From: Erodium maritimum
Lineage: Eukaryota > Streptophyta > Magnoliopsida > Geraniales > Geraniaceae
DNA: 64,000 nt
Direction: 5' to 3'
NCBI GenBank assembly: GCA_963921825.1
Contig: OY997588.1
Location: 133,951,203-134,015,202, forward strand
In this document: one piece after another, positions 12,563 to 24,661 of the stretch
How positions within the stretch are numbered: position 1 is the first letter of the stretch
Layout of the letters: each line of letters starts with the position of its first letter
Notes under the pieces: model-generated
Seen by the model: only the letters and a program-made list of their open reading frames with translations
What the model was told of the DNA's origin: nothing
Databases searched by the model: none
Position numbers and translations under genes: made by a program

Positions 12563-13532
12563 AAATTAAAAACGCGCGCATAGAGAAACCTAATTCTCTC
12601 TGCGCGCAGCCCCTTCCCCCACCCCCCTTCTCCATGGCAGCCATCATTCTCCACTACCCTTCGGGGTCCAATCAAAGCCCCTGCTTCCGAAGCTCTCCAC
12701 TACCCTTCGGGGTCCAATCTACCGTCGCCGTTCTATTGATCGGAGTCGGTTTTATTTTTTCTTGTCTTTTTTGCAAAACGGGCTACCTAGGGTCCGCCGC
12801 CACCGGCATCGCCATCCATCGCCGCCCACCAGCCGGCATCGCCATCCATCGCCGCCCACCAGCCGCCTTCTCAGCCCGCGCTCTACTTCCCGGACATCGC
12901 TCAGCCACCGTGTCCCTCCTGTCACTATTCGGGGTACGGGATCCATGTGACGTCCCTAACGCTGGCATGGGTCCGTCCCCTCGATGGATCTGGGATCCAG
13001 GAGGAAGGACGATAAGACGGGGTCCGTCTCTACGGCACCCGAAGTCGGGACCCTCGATCTCGAACAACCCGTTGTGGGTCGAATCGTTGTTCTCGTCTTC
13101 CGCACTATTTTGAAAGAGCCAGGCGAATCAAGACGAAGAATTGATGATCCCAGGCCGCTCCAATAACACGGGGTTTAGAAGAACTAGCATCGCATATTTG
13201 GTAGTTTGCTCTTTCGCTCGTGTGTTACTTTTTTATCCTGTTTTAGGTCGAATAATTTGTTGTTTAGACATTCTGTTGATTAGGATTTTTCATTTCAAGT
13301 CTCGTTGTTTTGAGACGTTAGCTGTTTTAGGCCGAATAATTGGGACGGTTGTAAGGAGTTGGCTTAGTTTTGTGCCCACGATGCAAAGTGGGCTATTATT
13401 ATGGGTCCATGAGCGCCGGGCTTGCTACGGTCGGCCCAGACATAAATCTGGAACCCGAGGAGGTCACGCCTCGTCCTACTTGATTATCATTTGGCATTAA
13501 TGAAAGTCTCCGGTTATCCGTTTCAAAAAAAA
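12563..13532 (+). mobile_element. R1: short oligo-A retroposon without reverse transcriptase
   Basis: A GC- and CT-rich left half and a T-rich right half end in TTTCAAAAAAAA near 13530. An imperfect direct repeat flanks it: ATAATTATGCA at 12552-12562 and at 13536-13546, with further partial matches on both sides. Its 3' part (GTCCATGAGCGCC...ACATAAATCTGGAACC) resembles the 3' part of R4 (34.84-34.91 kb). It contains a 159-codon open frame starting at 12634 and a short internal direct repeat (GCATCGCCATCCATCGCCGC twice near 12808-12860), but no known domain. Best read as a non-autonomous, LINE-mobilised retroposon. Confidence 0.6.
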
Positions 13533-13550
13533 CTTATAATTATGCATAAT

Positions 13551-14320
13551 CAGCACATGAGTCCCCTTCATAAGACTCTTCACTCCACATGTTCTATCCT
13601 TATTAGTAGAATAAACTCAAAATGCTACTTTGTCTCACACCATCCTTAAACAGGCGATGTATTAAAATCCGAAAACTAGATATCCACTAAATATATAATG
13701 ATCCTCTCCTGGCCGACTTCCTATATGTGTCAAGTCATGGAATCATTAATTTGCTGAGTTTAAATCCAGTTTCGTTCAGAAGCATGAATTGAACAAAGAT
13801 AGGAATTGAAGATAAAATGTGCCTAGGATCTCACATTTTTTGGAAAACTCTCCTCATCCAATTACACAAATTCAATAAATTGTGTTGCTTATTGAGGATA
13901 AAGGTGGGTTGTTATTACAACTACTTAAAGTTACACCTACCAAATTTATGGAAGGTCACATGGCCTCTCGATCCATCTCCACCACACTTGACTCCACCAT
14001 ATGAATGTCGTCTTTCTTGACCAGTGGTTGAGATTAATAAAGTTTTGTCACTCATCTCCATTTTTCTACCACTATTAATTGTTTTTGCTCTAAATCAGTT
14101 TTGATCAAGGAATGTTGTTGAGATTGATGAACTGATTCTTCATTTGGATCAGTGCAGACCAACGTATCATTCAACATGGTGAGGCTATTTTATATATGCA
14201 TAGGGCATTCAAGCATGATACACCAAAATTTGTATTGGGATAACTGGAAGAAAGTATCACGATGTATCCTTTTTATGTAACTATTTTCTTTATACTTATG
14301 AAAACAAAATTTCAGGACTG
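13551..14320. other. No gene recognised
   Basis: Unremarkable AT-rich sequence. Short open frames only, no domain or repeat recognised. Confidence 0.5.
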
Positions 14321-14321
14321 T

Positions 14322-14990
14322 CTTTTTTTTTAATAAAAGGTACATTTCATTGATAATTGAAAAGAATCATTATATCGTTAGGGACTCCAGAAGGTCACCT
14401 AACAAAAAACTCTGAGACAAATTAATCGTTTAAGACGATTTGTAAAGAGCCATGTAGGCGAACAAAAATTAAAATACGAAATTGATGAGAACTGCTCAAG
14501 GTGGTGCCTGAACGCTGCTTGATACCATGTAGATGATTCTTTTTGTCGTGTGAAGTGTGATCAAAGTTGAACTCGTCAGTAACACGGGGAGGATACGAGT
14601 ATCTATTGTTAGACGGTTAGTCCATAAACCCAAAAAAACAGATAAAAAGTAAACAAATATTATTAAAGATGATCGGAATACGTAAAGTGTAGCAAAATTG
14701 TAAAAGAGATATATAATAAATACAGTAACCTCAGGCAATGTTCGGAGAGGAAACTGGTATGTCGAGGCTCGTAAACCGGTTTCCTTAAAACTTTTTACCG
14801 CCTCATATGAGCAAGATACAACGACAACGTAAACGAAATCGAAACCATGTATAAGAAGTAGCATCGAATAGGAAGAAAACAATTGCTCTGATCTTGAAGA
14901 AGAAGATGATTTTTTCAGGTAAATTTCGTGTCTGAATAATGAACTAGAACAAAGCTTATATAGGAAAATAGGAGAGAGTTGAGAGCGATT
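14322..14990 (-). other. Possible minus-strand retroposon or gene fragment, unidentified
   Basis: On the minus strand there is a TATATAAGC box near 14955, an open frame of 128 codons at 14882-14496 with several hydrophobic stretches (for example IIYLFYNFATLYVF), and an oligo-A stretch at its lower end (TTATTAAAAAAAAAG, near 14322-14336). Near 14525 the minus strand reads CATGGTATCAAGCAGCG, which loosely resembles a tRNA-Met primer site. These signs do not agree on one identity. I recognise no protein family. No target duplication was found. Confidence 0.3.
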
Positions 14991-15164
14991 TTAAATATCA
15001 AATTTTGGTAAATTAAATATTAAATTCGAAATAATAAGTTCCAGAATCAAAAAATAATTTCAAAGTTATTATAGGATTCGAAATAACATAGAGGGCTTGG
15101 TATACGAAGATTGGAAGAAATGAATAATAGTCTATTAGTGAAGTGATTCTCAGTAGAAGGGGAT

Positions 15165-15712
15165 TCCTTGTGGAAACGGTTCATTTGTGCAAGGATGGGA
15201 TGGAACATAAGACATTGGGACCTATCTAAGGTTGATCGGAATGGTAATACCGTGTTGTTTGGCCATATTTTAGCGTTATCTTCTCAACCCCGCTTTAGAA
15301 GCTTGTTTGGCGACCAAGGCATGGAATGGAGATTGGGGGCAGGGACTCAGATTTCGTTCTGGCATGATACTTGGTTAGGTGAAGGAGCCTTAAGGTTTCG
15401 TTATCCTAGGTTGTTCTCTTCAGCCGTGGTAAAGGCTGGAAAGGCGGGGGAATTCTAGGATGAGGAAGGTTGTTCATTGAATTTCGGAGACACTTAAGAC
15501 TTTGGGAGGAGGATAAGTTGTGGGATCTGATTGATGAGTTATTGGGCATTGAGGTGGACTCAGGGCGAGCGGACGAGGTGGTTTGGGTGGCAGTGAAGGA
15601 AGGTTTCACAGTGGCAGGAGCTTATGACAACTTGGTCACGCCTGCTTCAGTTTCGTTTCCATGGGCTCGTTTCTTGTGGATCCCGTCAGTTCTTACCCAT
15701 TGGTTTGGTTGA
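15165..15712 (+). pseudogene. LINE ORF2 C-terminal fragment (zf-RVT region)
   Basis: Two adjacent open stretches (15168-15458 and 15470-15712) encode the tail of a plant L1-type LINE ORF2: KRFICARMGW, then WRLGAGTQISFWHDTWLGEG...RYPRLF, then an LWEEDKLWDL and VWVAVKEGFTV-type segment ending FPWARFLWIPSVLTHW, which is the start of the zinc-binding reverse-transcriptase-associated domain. A small frameshift separates the two at about 15460. The RT core and the 3' tail are absent, so this is a truncated dead copy. It is the only ORF2 sequence in the window. Confidence 0.8.
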
Positions 15713-16395
15713 CAGCTAGTTGTCGGAGGAGATCCCACGTTTGAGACCGTAGGTTATGATTTGCATCCCATAAATTCATTTGACCCTAATCTCGGGGACC
15801 GTTGGAGAAGTAACCCGAACATCGATGAGTCGCGGGGAGGCCAATCCCACTCGTACCATCACAACGTCCACCCAAGACATGGCCACCCCTTCCTAATGGC
15901 TCGTAGTCGCAATGCTCGTTTCATTTCGACGCAATATCATAGGGCTCTGTCCATTAAGAACGTCTCTGATAGGAACAATGTAGTCGGCCAAAATCTCTAT
16001 AGAATGACCTTTAGTTGCCTCTTGTGGGGGTCGCTCCCAAACCCTTACATTTCCAGACGAGAACTTTCATCGGCGAAGTCGTACAGTGAGTAAGGAAATA
16101 GAAATACGAGAAGACATACCTATGATATTGCAGCATAGAAATGACGGAGATGTGGCTGAGTGAAGAAGAAAGACGACGACGACGACAGTGCCCAGGCTCT
16201 CAAAGTTTCCTTAGTTTAAAATCCGAAAGATTAAAATTTATCGAGTTATCTTTAGATAAGTTTGTGTAGGTACACAACTCTTGAGAGTCTATCGTGATGT
16301 CAAATATACATTTAATTTTTTCTCATACCTACATTTGAATGAGAGTTGTCACGACAAGGCCATAATTGCACAAGAGGTCATATGATCCTACCATA
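15713..16395. other. Upstream region of the GDSL gene
   Basis: A 110-codon open frame (15761-16093) encodes no family I recognise and has no transcript signals. The last 150 bases are AT-rich and lead into the TATA box at 16400. Confidence 0.5.
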
Positions 16396-16399
16396 AACA

Positions 16400-16406
16400 C
16401 TATAAA
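16400..16406 (+). promoter_or_regulatory. TATA box of the GDSL gene
   Basis: CTATAAAGC lies about 150 bases upstream of the ATG. A TC-rich stretch of CACTCA repeats at 16430-16455 fits a transcription start and leader some 30-50 bases downstream. Confidence 0.6.
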
Positions 16407-16550
16407 GCAAGCAACGCAGCCTCCGGTTTCACTCATTCGATCACTCACTCACACTGAGGTGTGTCAGCTGATCTCCCTCTTTGTCTCCCTCACCACCCAA
16501 CCAATACCGTAACATCACCTGCTGTTCCTTCTCGGGTTTCGTTGCAACCA

Positions 16551-19172
16551 ATGGACAACAACTCAAGTACCATCAATATGTTAGCTCTCATCTTTACCAT
16601 CCTTCTTCTTCCTCGAGCCGAGGCCCGTGCATTCTTCGTCTTCGGAGACTCCCTCGTCGATAATGGCAACAACGACTACCTTGCCACCACCGCCCGCGCC
16701 GATGCCTACCCCTATGGCATTGACACTCCGACTCACCTTCCCACCGGCCGCTTCTCCAACGGCCTCAACATTCCTGATCTAATCAGTAAGTCGGGCATTT
16801 AAATTACTACTAGACGACTAATTCAACTAAAAACTTTTAAACATGCTCTTATGTCGAAATCAATACTTAATTACAAGTTACATGAATTTTAGGTGAGCAA
16901 ATAGGGTCGGAACCTACATTGCCATACTTGAGCCCTCTGCTTAGGGGAGATAGACTCCTCGTGGGAGCCAATTTTGCTTCGGCCGGCATTGGAATTCTTA
17001 ACGACACCGGGATCCAATTCGTACGTAACAACGAGCTTATCTTAAGTTATAGCTTATATGTGAAGTTGAATTTAACAATTGTGAAATTAAACGTGCAGTT
17101 AAATATAATCCGAATCTCCCAACAATTGGAGTACTTTCAACAATACCAACAAAGGGTCGCTGGCCTACTCGGCGCCGATGGGGCCCAGCGTCTCGTAAAC
17201 GAAGCGCTGGTTCTCATCACCCTTGGAGGCAACGATTTCGTCAACAATTACTTCTTGGTGCCTTTCTCCGCAAGATCCAGACAGTACCCTCTCCCAAACT
17301 ACGTCGTTTACCTCATTTCCGAGTACCGGAAAATTCTTGCGGTAAATTTATCTCTCCATCTACTCTATTGGGCATTTCATTTGACGTACACATGTTTAAT
17401 TAATACCATGCACTTGGAGGCTACGAGCTTGTACATATATAGGTCAAAGTACGAAAAGAGTCGAAACAAAAACAACGTTTTATGTGTGGTGTACATTGTC
17501 TAATCTAGAGTCTTAATAAATAAAGATGTGGAGTAAGTAGTTGCTAATTGGGGATTATTTATTTAATCACGAGACGTATATGAATTAATTTATTCTGCAT
17601 GAGTGCAGTTACGTGGAAATGAATTATTGTACTTTAAGTCGGGGTGTCAGGTTGGTGAGATCGGCAACAATTTTGTTTCTTATTTACTTCCTCATTTATT
17701 AATGCCTTTATTGCTAACATTGTCACCTTGCCAAACTGGCTTGCCTCTCTGCCTTGGCTACTTCAACCCTATTATTATGTGTAATTGTAATTGTTATTTG
17801 TGGTAACTTTCTAATAATTGCAAATTATTCCAAATAACACATTGAATTTTGAACCTGCTCATGTGTTTTATCAGTAAAGAATAAAATCAGGAATTAATTA
17901 TCATCAATTAATACCGGTCAAACACTGACTGTTGACTTATTAGTCGATCAAATCAGATCTATAAACTTAAGGTAATTCCAGAAATTAACATTTTCCGTTA
18001 GAAATGACAGAAAACGTTAAGAAAAACTCCATAAAGTAACAAGTCTACGGTTAGCTTTTTAGTTCAATAGTCATATGACAGTTAGTTCTTGGAGTTTTTT
18101 ATAAACGTTTTCTGTCATTTCTAACGGAAAATGTTAGTTTGTGTAATTACCTGAAGTCTATAGGTTTGATCGGATCGACTAATAAATCAGCAGTCAATTT
18201 TTGAAATGTACAAGTCTATAATAGTTGGCAAGTGGAGTTTTTCCTATTAGTAACGTATATACTATATATTTATAAATGTGAGTTATTCTTATGTACTTGA
18301 ATACAGAGACTATATGAATTGGGAGCTCGGAGAGTGCTGGTGACGGGGACGGGTCCGCTAGGATGTGTACCGGCGGAACTGGCACAGCACAGCCGGAACG
18401 GGGAATGTGCGGTGGAGCTGCAGAGAGCGGCAGGGCTGTTCAATCCCCAACTTGTCCAGTTGATAAATGAGCTCAACTCGGAAATTGGAACCGACGTTTT
18501 CATTGCCGCCAACGCTATGGACATGCATTATGATTTCATCTATAACCCTCAAACATATGGTAAGTCTCAATTAATTTCTTTACTGTTAATACAATATTAA
18601 GTCAAAGAAATATTGAATAATTTTTATTTGTTACGTTACAGTGTTTTTAGATGTGTCAGACATTATTTAAGACAAATTGGTATGGGAAGGTGGAGATATA
18701 GTTGGTCTTTAATGAACGGTCTAGCTGTCGGCTCTGGTCCCCGAAGGCCATTAATGACACAAATTTGTCCCACACTTAGCTCTGTGTCTAGTCTATGCTT
18801 ATTTATAGATTATGCACATTTAGCATGTGATTAACATGCTAATTATGTTGTATTGGTTTTGAGGTGTCTATATAACATGCTCTGTGTCGTAATAAGCGTC
18901 TTTCTTTGATCTGGTTTTCTAATAAAAAAACTTGTACAGGGTTTGTGACATCACAGATAGCTTGTTGCGGGCAAGGACCATACAACGGGATCGGGCTGTG
19001 CACGGCGGCGTCGAACTTGTGCCCTAACCGGGACGAGTATGCGTTCTGGGACCCGTTCCATCCGTCGGAGAAGGCCAACAGAATTATCGTGGAAGCAATC
19101 GTGACCGGTTCCACTAGGTACATGAGCATGAATCTCAGCACCATTATGGCCATTGACTCTAAGAAGGTCTAG
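16551..19172 (+). CDS. GDSL esterase/lipase, five exons, intact
   Basis: A secreted serine hydrolase of the plant GDSL (SGNH) family, which cleaves acyl esters; family members act on cuticle lipids, wall esters and defence lipids. Exons: 16551-16785, 16893-17020, 17099-17341, 18307-18559, 18940-19172. All junctions are GT-AG and in phase, giving 363 residues, a normal length. A signal peptide covers about residues 1-25 (hydrophobic [11 protein letters not shown], cleavage after AEA). Conserved blocks: [13 protein letters not shown] with nucleophile Ser34; [10 protein letters not shown] (about 103-112); [10 protein letters not shown] with Asn166; [10 protein letters not shown] with Asp324 and His327. 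All catalytic residues are present. The sequence resembles the At5g33370/LTL1 group ([13 protein letters not shown]...), but I would not assign a symbol. The start is the first ATG after the leader; the frame is open upstream only by a GTG. Intron 3 (965 bases) holds a foldback MITE. Substrate unknown. Confidence 0.93.
17926..18198. mobile_element. Foldback MITE in intron 3 of the GDSL gene
   Basis: The left arm (GACTGTTGACTTATTAGTCGATC..., 17927-18055) is repeated inverted at 18075-18197, with about 80-90% match by eye. The arms meet around a short centre, so the whole forms one hairpin of about 270 bases. It has no coding capacity. Clear family marks (TA or TAA target duplication) were not resolved. 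Confidence 0.75.
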
Positions 19173-19489
19173 TGTTTTATTGTGTGTTGCTAATTATTTT
19201 ATAGATGGTTTAGTTTGTGTGTCTTTCATTTGTATGCATTTTGTTTCATGAGATTAATTATATGTACTCTACCTCTCTATGGAGTATGGACGTTTTGTTT
19301 TGGTTATCATGTATGTGCCTTGGTTAATGAGTAAAAAAAGCCTCTAGGATTTATTTATTTATATCCTCTATAATTTGCTCTTGTTTCGTCATTTTTATAA
19401 AATAACCGGTCAACAAAAAAAACTTCATTGATCATAAGTAATTTCGTTGAACCCGTATATTGTGGGATAAATTCTTTACATTCGAGAAT
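19173..19489. other. GDSL 3' flank
   Basis: AT-rich 3' untranslated and downstream region; candidate poly(A) signals are weak (TATAAAATAA near 19397). It ends at the target duplication of the inverted solo LTR. Confidence 0.5.
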
Positions 19490-21224
19490 ATAATTGTCAC
19501 GCCCCAAATCTGAATTTTACCGGACTCGAGACGTGAACTAAAAATAATAATAAATAAGGCAAAAATTAAGGTAATAAAGCTTCAAATAATAAACTGTAAT
19601 TTCATAGATTCGATTAAAAGAGTCAACAGCTCTTAAGAAACCGTAAAAACAGTAAATAGTTCAAAAACAACTGCACGTCTCTAGACCTACTAGACAAGAC
19701 CCTCGCCAGCTCCCAAGCTCAGCTGTGTCCTGCTAGCACAAATCCCGCTCAACACCTGAAACACAACAAGGTAAGGGGTGAGCTTTCGCCCAGTAGAGAA
19801 AGTAGTTAAGGTAATGAACATCGGCTCACCACCACGAGTAACCGTCCAATTAAGGCATACTAGTACAACATACCTAACTGCCAACCCGGGGTTCATAGCC
19901 AAACTTACAAAAAACTCAAACGACCGCTTTCACACAATAATACATTAACTAGACAGCACACGCATCACACACAAAAGCAACCAATACACGTCCCGTACCC
20001 CAGTCCCCGAACTCCATCAAATCATACCGGAAAGTCATCGTATCATCTCGAACAGCCCCTCGGTCCAGAGGAGACACATGCGTCGGGGCGACCGAAAACG
20101 TTCTCTAGGAACGCATCTCATCGGGGGGCCCGGAAATGTCCCCAAAGGACCATAGATCATCGGGGTAGAAACACGACCCATAGGCCCAACCACGACCCCT
20201 AGGCCCAACACGACCCGTAGGTCCAACCACGACCCGTAGGCCCAACACAACCCGTAGGCCTAATCACAATATGGCCCGTCGGCCCGACCCGTCGGCCCAA
20301 TACGACCCGTAGGCCCAACACAAACCGTCGACCTAGATGTCCTACACCGTCATACCCCATCGATGTAGGCATCGTACCGGAACCACTACCCGGGGGACCG
20401 CGTATACGTGGGACCACATCGTCGGCATAGGTACTACCCTACACCGGCACATCCCCTCAGTGTAGGTACCGTACCGGAATACAATCCTTTCGAAACACTC
20501 ATCAAGATAATAACACGCATCGTAATGCCATAGATCAAGTACGGCTCACCAAGCCCACAATCTTACCACAATCATATGACACGTCGGTCTATCACTCACC
20601 CGACCATATCACAGCCAATGATTCAAATCATAACAGTCACGACACACTTGCCCACGCATAGCAACAACATGTTACACCGAATATAAAATGCTTTGACTCT
20701 TAAACTTATCGACACTAGGTCACACAGCACGCATCTCAATCAATAACAGGTAATTCAATCAGCACACAACCTACGGCTCGACATGGCCAACCTACCAGCA
20801 CGGCAATTTCCCAAGTATTGAAAGCGGCTAAGCTAGTGAATCACACCCTACATGTTACTAAGACTCGACCAGTAATTTTTATAATATAAACGTTCGTTCA
20901 AGTTATTATTATTACCTAGCATGCATACTAGTAACTTACCGTAATTAAACCGGCATTCGCTACTTTCCCTACCTCAAGAATAACCAACAGCTACGTCTCC
21001 TAGCTGCTGACGTCCGGGCCTACCTCCGGTCTTCTCCACGATCGAGGTCAAAGCCTGGTTTTAACAAAAAGGGACGGTAATCAGTCCCGGTCCAGTCCGT
21101 AACAGTCCTCTAATTTTTTATCAATTAAGCCCGATGAGTCCTTCCTCTTTAAATCCTTTAAATCTCCAATTTAAATTAATTTAATAATTAATTAAACAGA
21201 TTTTAAATTAATTAACTCATTAAA

Positions 21225-21490
21225 ACTGGTCTGACCCGGATCCGACCCGGATCCAGGCCCAACCCGGACCTGACCCGGAACCGACCCGAACCCGGCCCCA
21301 GACCCGACCCAGACCCGGCTCCGACCCAAGTCCGGACCCGAGTACGGACCCGGTCTTGGAACCTGGGCCTGGCCCGAGGCCTGGTCCGGCCCGAAGACAA
21401 TCCTGGGCTCAAGGCCCGTCCTGGCACCAAGGGTTGTCTGCTTCAGGTCTGGCCCAAGGCCAGTCTGCTTCGGTTCTGGCCCAAGGCCCG
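21225..21490. repeat. Degenerate GACCCGGACC-type repeat inside the inverted LTR
   Basis: About 260 bases of overlapping GACCCGG, GGCCCAAGNCC and related units. The E3 LTRs hold a shorter run of the same kind at 39.68-39.74 and 51.59-51.65 kb. On the minus strand it reads as a Gly/Pro/Asp-rich open frame, most likely a by-product of the repeat. Confidence 0.7.
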
Positions 21491-22073
21491 TCTTGGTGAG
21501 ATCCGGCCCTAGCTCGAGTTCGTCGTGGTCAGGGGCGACGCCGGCGAGGGTTAGGTCTTCGATGGTAGCGGCGGACAGTGGCAGAAGAGCTCGAAAAAGG
21601 GAAAAGACGAGCGGAGAGGGACGAACTACGCCTCGCTCACCTGAGTGCACTTCCCTGACGCCGTCGAGGTGTGAATCGAGCCTGAGAGAGGAGAATCAGC
21701 TCGAGTTCTCCAGCGGCGATGGCGAACCAGATCTGGTTCGCGAAGCACGTCTCGCCGGCGTGGTTCCGTTCTTGACACGGCTCAGCGACGGGCTTCAGCG
21801 TCGTCTTGTGTACCGGCGTGGCTCGCTTCGTGACCGGGAGTGGTGGCAAGGTGTAGACGATGGCGTCCCGAGTCAGTACCGGCGTGGTTCGCACGCAGAG
21901 ACGAAGAACACGACGAGGCGGCGTCGGTTCTTCTGGATCTCTGACTAGCGAATGCGATGGTGAGGTCTCGAGTGAGAACGGCGAGAGGACGAGGTGAGAT
22001 CTGAGAAGGAAGGATCGAGAGAGGAGAGGCGAGTCTGAGAGAGAGAGACGAGGGCGGCAAGTATCGGGAACTG

Positions 22074-24661
22074 CGTAAGACCCGCTCCCGGTCGAACCAG
22101 CGGCTTCTCAAGCAAGTTTGACTTGCTACCGGAAAGTCAACCGATTACTCAAGAAGTCACTCGGGACTTTTCCGGAACCCAAACGACTTAGCCATCATCA
22201 CGGTTGGCTTAAGGGGAGAAATTCCTTTCGTTTGAGTATAATGTTGGAGGAAGTCAATTTTGGTCAAAACGAGACTTTTTATCGACTAAAAGCATTATTT
22301 TATTGTGCTGAAAATTATTTTGGAAAACTAAATAACCTACTTGGACACTTGTCCCTTTTTGGTTGGAAAGGAGAGAGGGGAGTGGTCTTGGACCATTTTA
22401 CCCTCCCAAAAGCTTCTACAAGGGATTCTAGCTCAAGGGTTTTTAGTCATTTGATACATCTAGGTATTATTTGAGTTTGGAAGAGCAAAACCAACTCATT
22501 TCTTGTGGTGTAGCCGAAACTTGGAGGAGGAGCAAGGGAGAAGAGCTCCCATGGAGCTTTGAAGAAGAAACAAGGAAAAGGAGGCCACTTGAAGTCTTCC
22601 TCTAGCCATCCCTTCTCAAAATCTTTACCATCTTCTTCATCTCACTCTTCTAGAGGTAATGGAACTCTCTAATCCTCATTTCCCTTCATCTCTTTTCATG
22701 GGTTTTGGGTGAAATTGCTAGATGTTGTTGGGTTTGAGTAGAAATGGTGGGAGATGTTGTTGATAAGAAGCTTTGTTGTATTTTTGTGAGAAATCCTTGG
22801 TTTGTTGGAGCTTTTAAGTTGGTTTTGATTTGATGAATCATTAGAAACTTGCTTATTTGTTGATTCCTACCATGGGTACAGGAGTATTGAAGGATTTGGA
22901 CTATTTTGGTAGTTGGAAGGGGTAAAATTTGGGGTTTGAAGGTGCTTTTTCGGAGAAAAGGAGCTGGAGGTTGAAGAAGGGCGAAACTGCCCTGGTGCGC
23001 CACGGATCCGTGACGGATCCCGTGACGGGCGACGTCACGGCTCCGTGAGGGATTCCGTGACGACACTCGTCACGGCTCCGTGACGGTAACCATGAGGGTT
23101 GGCGTCACGGATCCGTGACCAGGTCCGTGGCAGACCAGGGTGGGGGTTTCTTTGAGGGTTTTTCACCTTGGTTGTTCTTGGGTTTTGAGCTGAACTTTGG
23201 AAGGGCTTTGGGAGTCTTACTTGCTGTTAAGAGGGGTCTAATTATTGGTTCTTTGTGTCCAAGACTTTGAGGATCAAGCTAGAGGAGCAAAGATTACGCC
23301 GGGACCCGAGTGAAGAACGGAGTGGTGACCACCGGGCTTATCATCAAAGTGTTGAGAGGAAGACCTCGAGGTAGGGAAAGCCTTAACTCCTCGTTTATGA
23401 TGCTTAGTATGCATGTTAGGCTAATAAAATTGGAAAGGTCCTAGAAATGCCTATAGGATGCGAATAACTAGAATAATTGTCTTTCTATTTCTAATAACCG
23501 GAAGTGTCTAGTGGTGAATGATTAGGATGCAAATTACTAGTGTAACTCGCTTTCAATACTTGGGAATTGTTTTACTGGTAGAGCGGCCTTGGCAAAGCCC
23601 TCGGATTAGTTGCGTGTTAGGATCACATGCTTGGTTGTTTGGTTGCTTAGTGGATAGGCTAAAGAGTCTAATGGAACTAGTTGAATTGCATATTTGAATG
23701 CTCGATTGAAGGTTTTTATGATTGGTTGATTAAACTCCCGCTTGACTGTTGAATGTATTTGAATGATTGCTTGATTTACTTAAATGGTTGCTTGGAGCAT
23801 CGAGTATGACTGGTTGTACCGAGCGGTGCAATCAGGTGATCGATGCCCCGATGGGTCGTGACATGGAAGCCCTATGATTGTGGGATTCGTGTGTTTGATT
23901 ATGTGATTCGTGTGCGGTGTATTGTGGTGAAACGGTGATGCGTGAGCTATGTGTGATAGTGGATTGGTGTTCGTTGGGATTGGATTGCTTTGTAGTTCGG
24001 TTGAGTGTGTTACTCAATTATTATCTGACTATTATTGAATTGTCCAAGTGTATGCTTCCTATGGGAGTAATACCTTGGTTCCCGAGGACATAAAATCCTT
24101 TGGAGACGTTTCTGAGAATCCCGATGATAAGCGCCCCGAAGGGTTGTTTCCGGTCGCCTCAATGATATGCGTCTCCTCTGGATTTGAGGGAAAATCCGAG
24201 AGGACACATCATATGTGGATCGGAGGGTGGTGACTTCATGTGCCACGTCATTGGCTGGATTACCTATTACCCGTGTTTGTTAAGAACTATCTTGTTGACT
24301 TTGCTGTTGATTTTAGTGCGTTTAAAGTCCACCTTGTTATGGATTTTCCCTACTGAGCGCAAGCTCACCCCTACGAGTTTATTGTTGTGTTTACAGGCTT
24401 GATTGAGGAGTAGAGGCTCGGGAGCTTCTTGGTGTGGGTGTCTGTAGAGACTTTGCTTTTATTTTATTTCTGTTTGGAACTAACCTTGTGGAGGATTATT
24501 ATTACACCCCTGGAGGGTTAGTTATGTTTTAAACCGAATTTTGTGGATTTGAGTTTCTTATTAGAGTTTTTCAGGAACTTATTGTTGAGTTATTGCCTTT
24601 TAAATCATTTATTGCTAGTCATGCCTCGAGTTCGGGCAAGAACCAGATTTGGGGCGTGACA
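22074..24661 (+). mobile_element. Nested solo LTR (left half A, right half Y)
   Basis: It begins CGTAAGACCCGC (an original TG start now read as CG) and ends GATTTGGGGCGTGACA at 24661. A 5-bp target duplication AACTG lies at 22069-22073 and 24662-24666. Its length of 2588 bases equals the E3 LTRs. It is inserted in the inverted solo LTR, so it is the younger of the two. Its first 0.9 kb follows the E1 LTR (GGTCGAACC, AAAGTCAACCGATTACTC), while from about 23.29 kb it follows the E3 LTR closely. Confidence 0.92.
22985..23130. repeat. Palindromic CGTCACGGATCCGTGACG repeats inside the nested LTR
   Basis: Six or so variants of GTCACGGNTCCGTGAC within 145 bases, each nearly self-complementary, forming the GC-rich cassette of this LTR copy. 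Surrounding sequence is ordinary AT-rich LTR. Confidence 0.75.

Noticed and set aside
15761-16093. A 110-codon open frame upstream of the GDSL gene
   Set aside because: No domain, no promoter or splice signals, atypical composition.
16461-16550. Upstream in-frame extension of the GDSL protein beginning at a GTG
   Set aside because: Plant nuclear genes start at ATG, and the signal peptide begins properly after the ATG at 16551.
21192-21650. A 152-codon minus frame rich in Gly, Pro and Asp
   Set aside because: It is encoded by the GACCCGG repeat of an LTR; the periodic peptide is a by-product.
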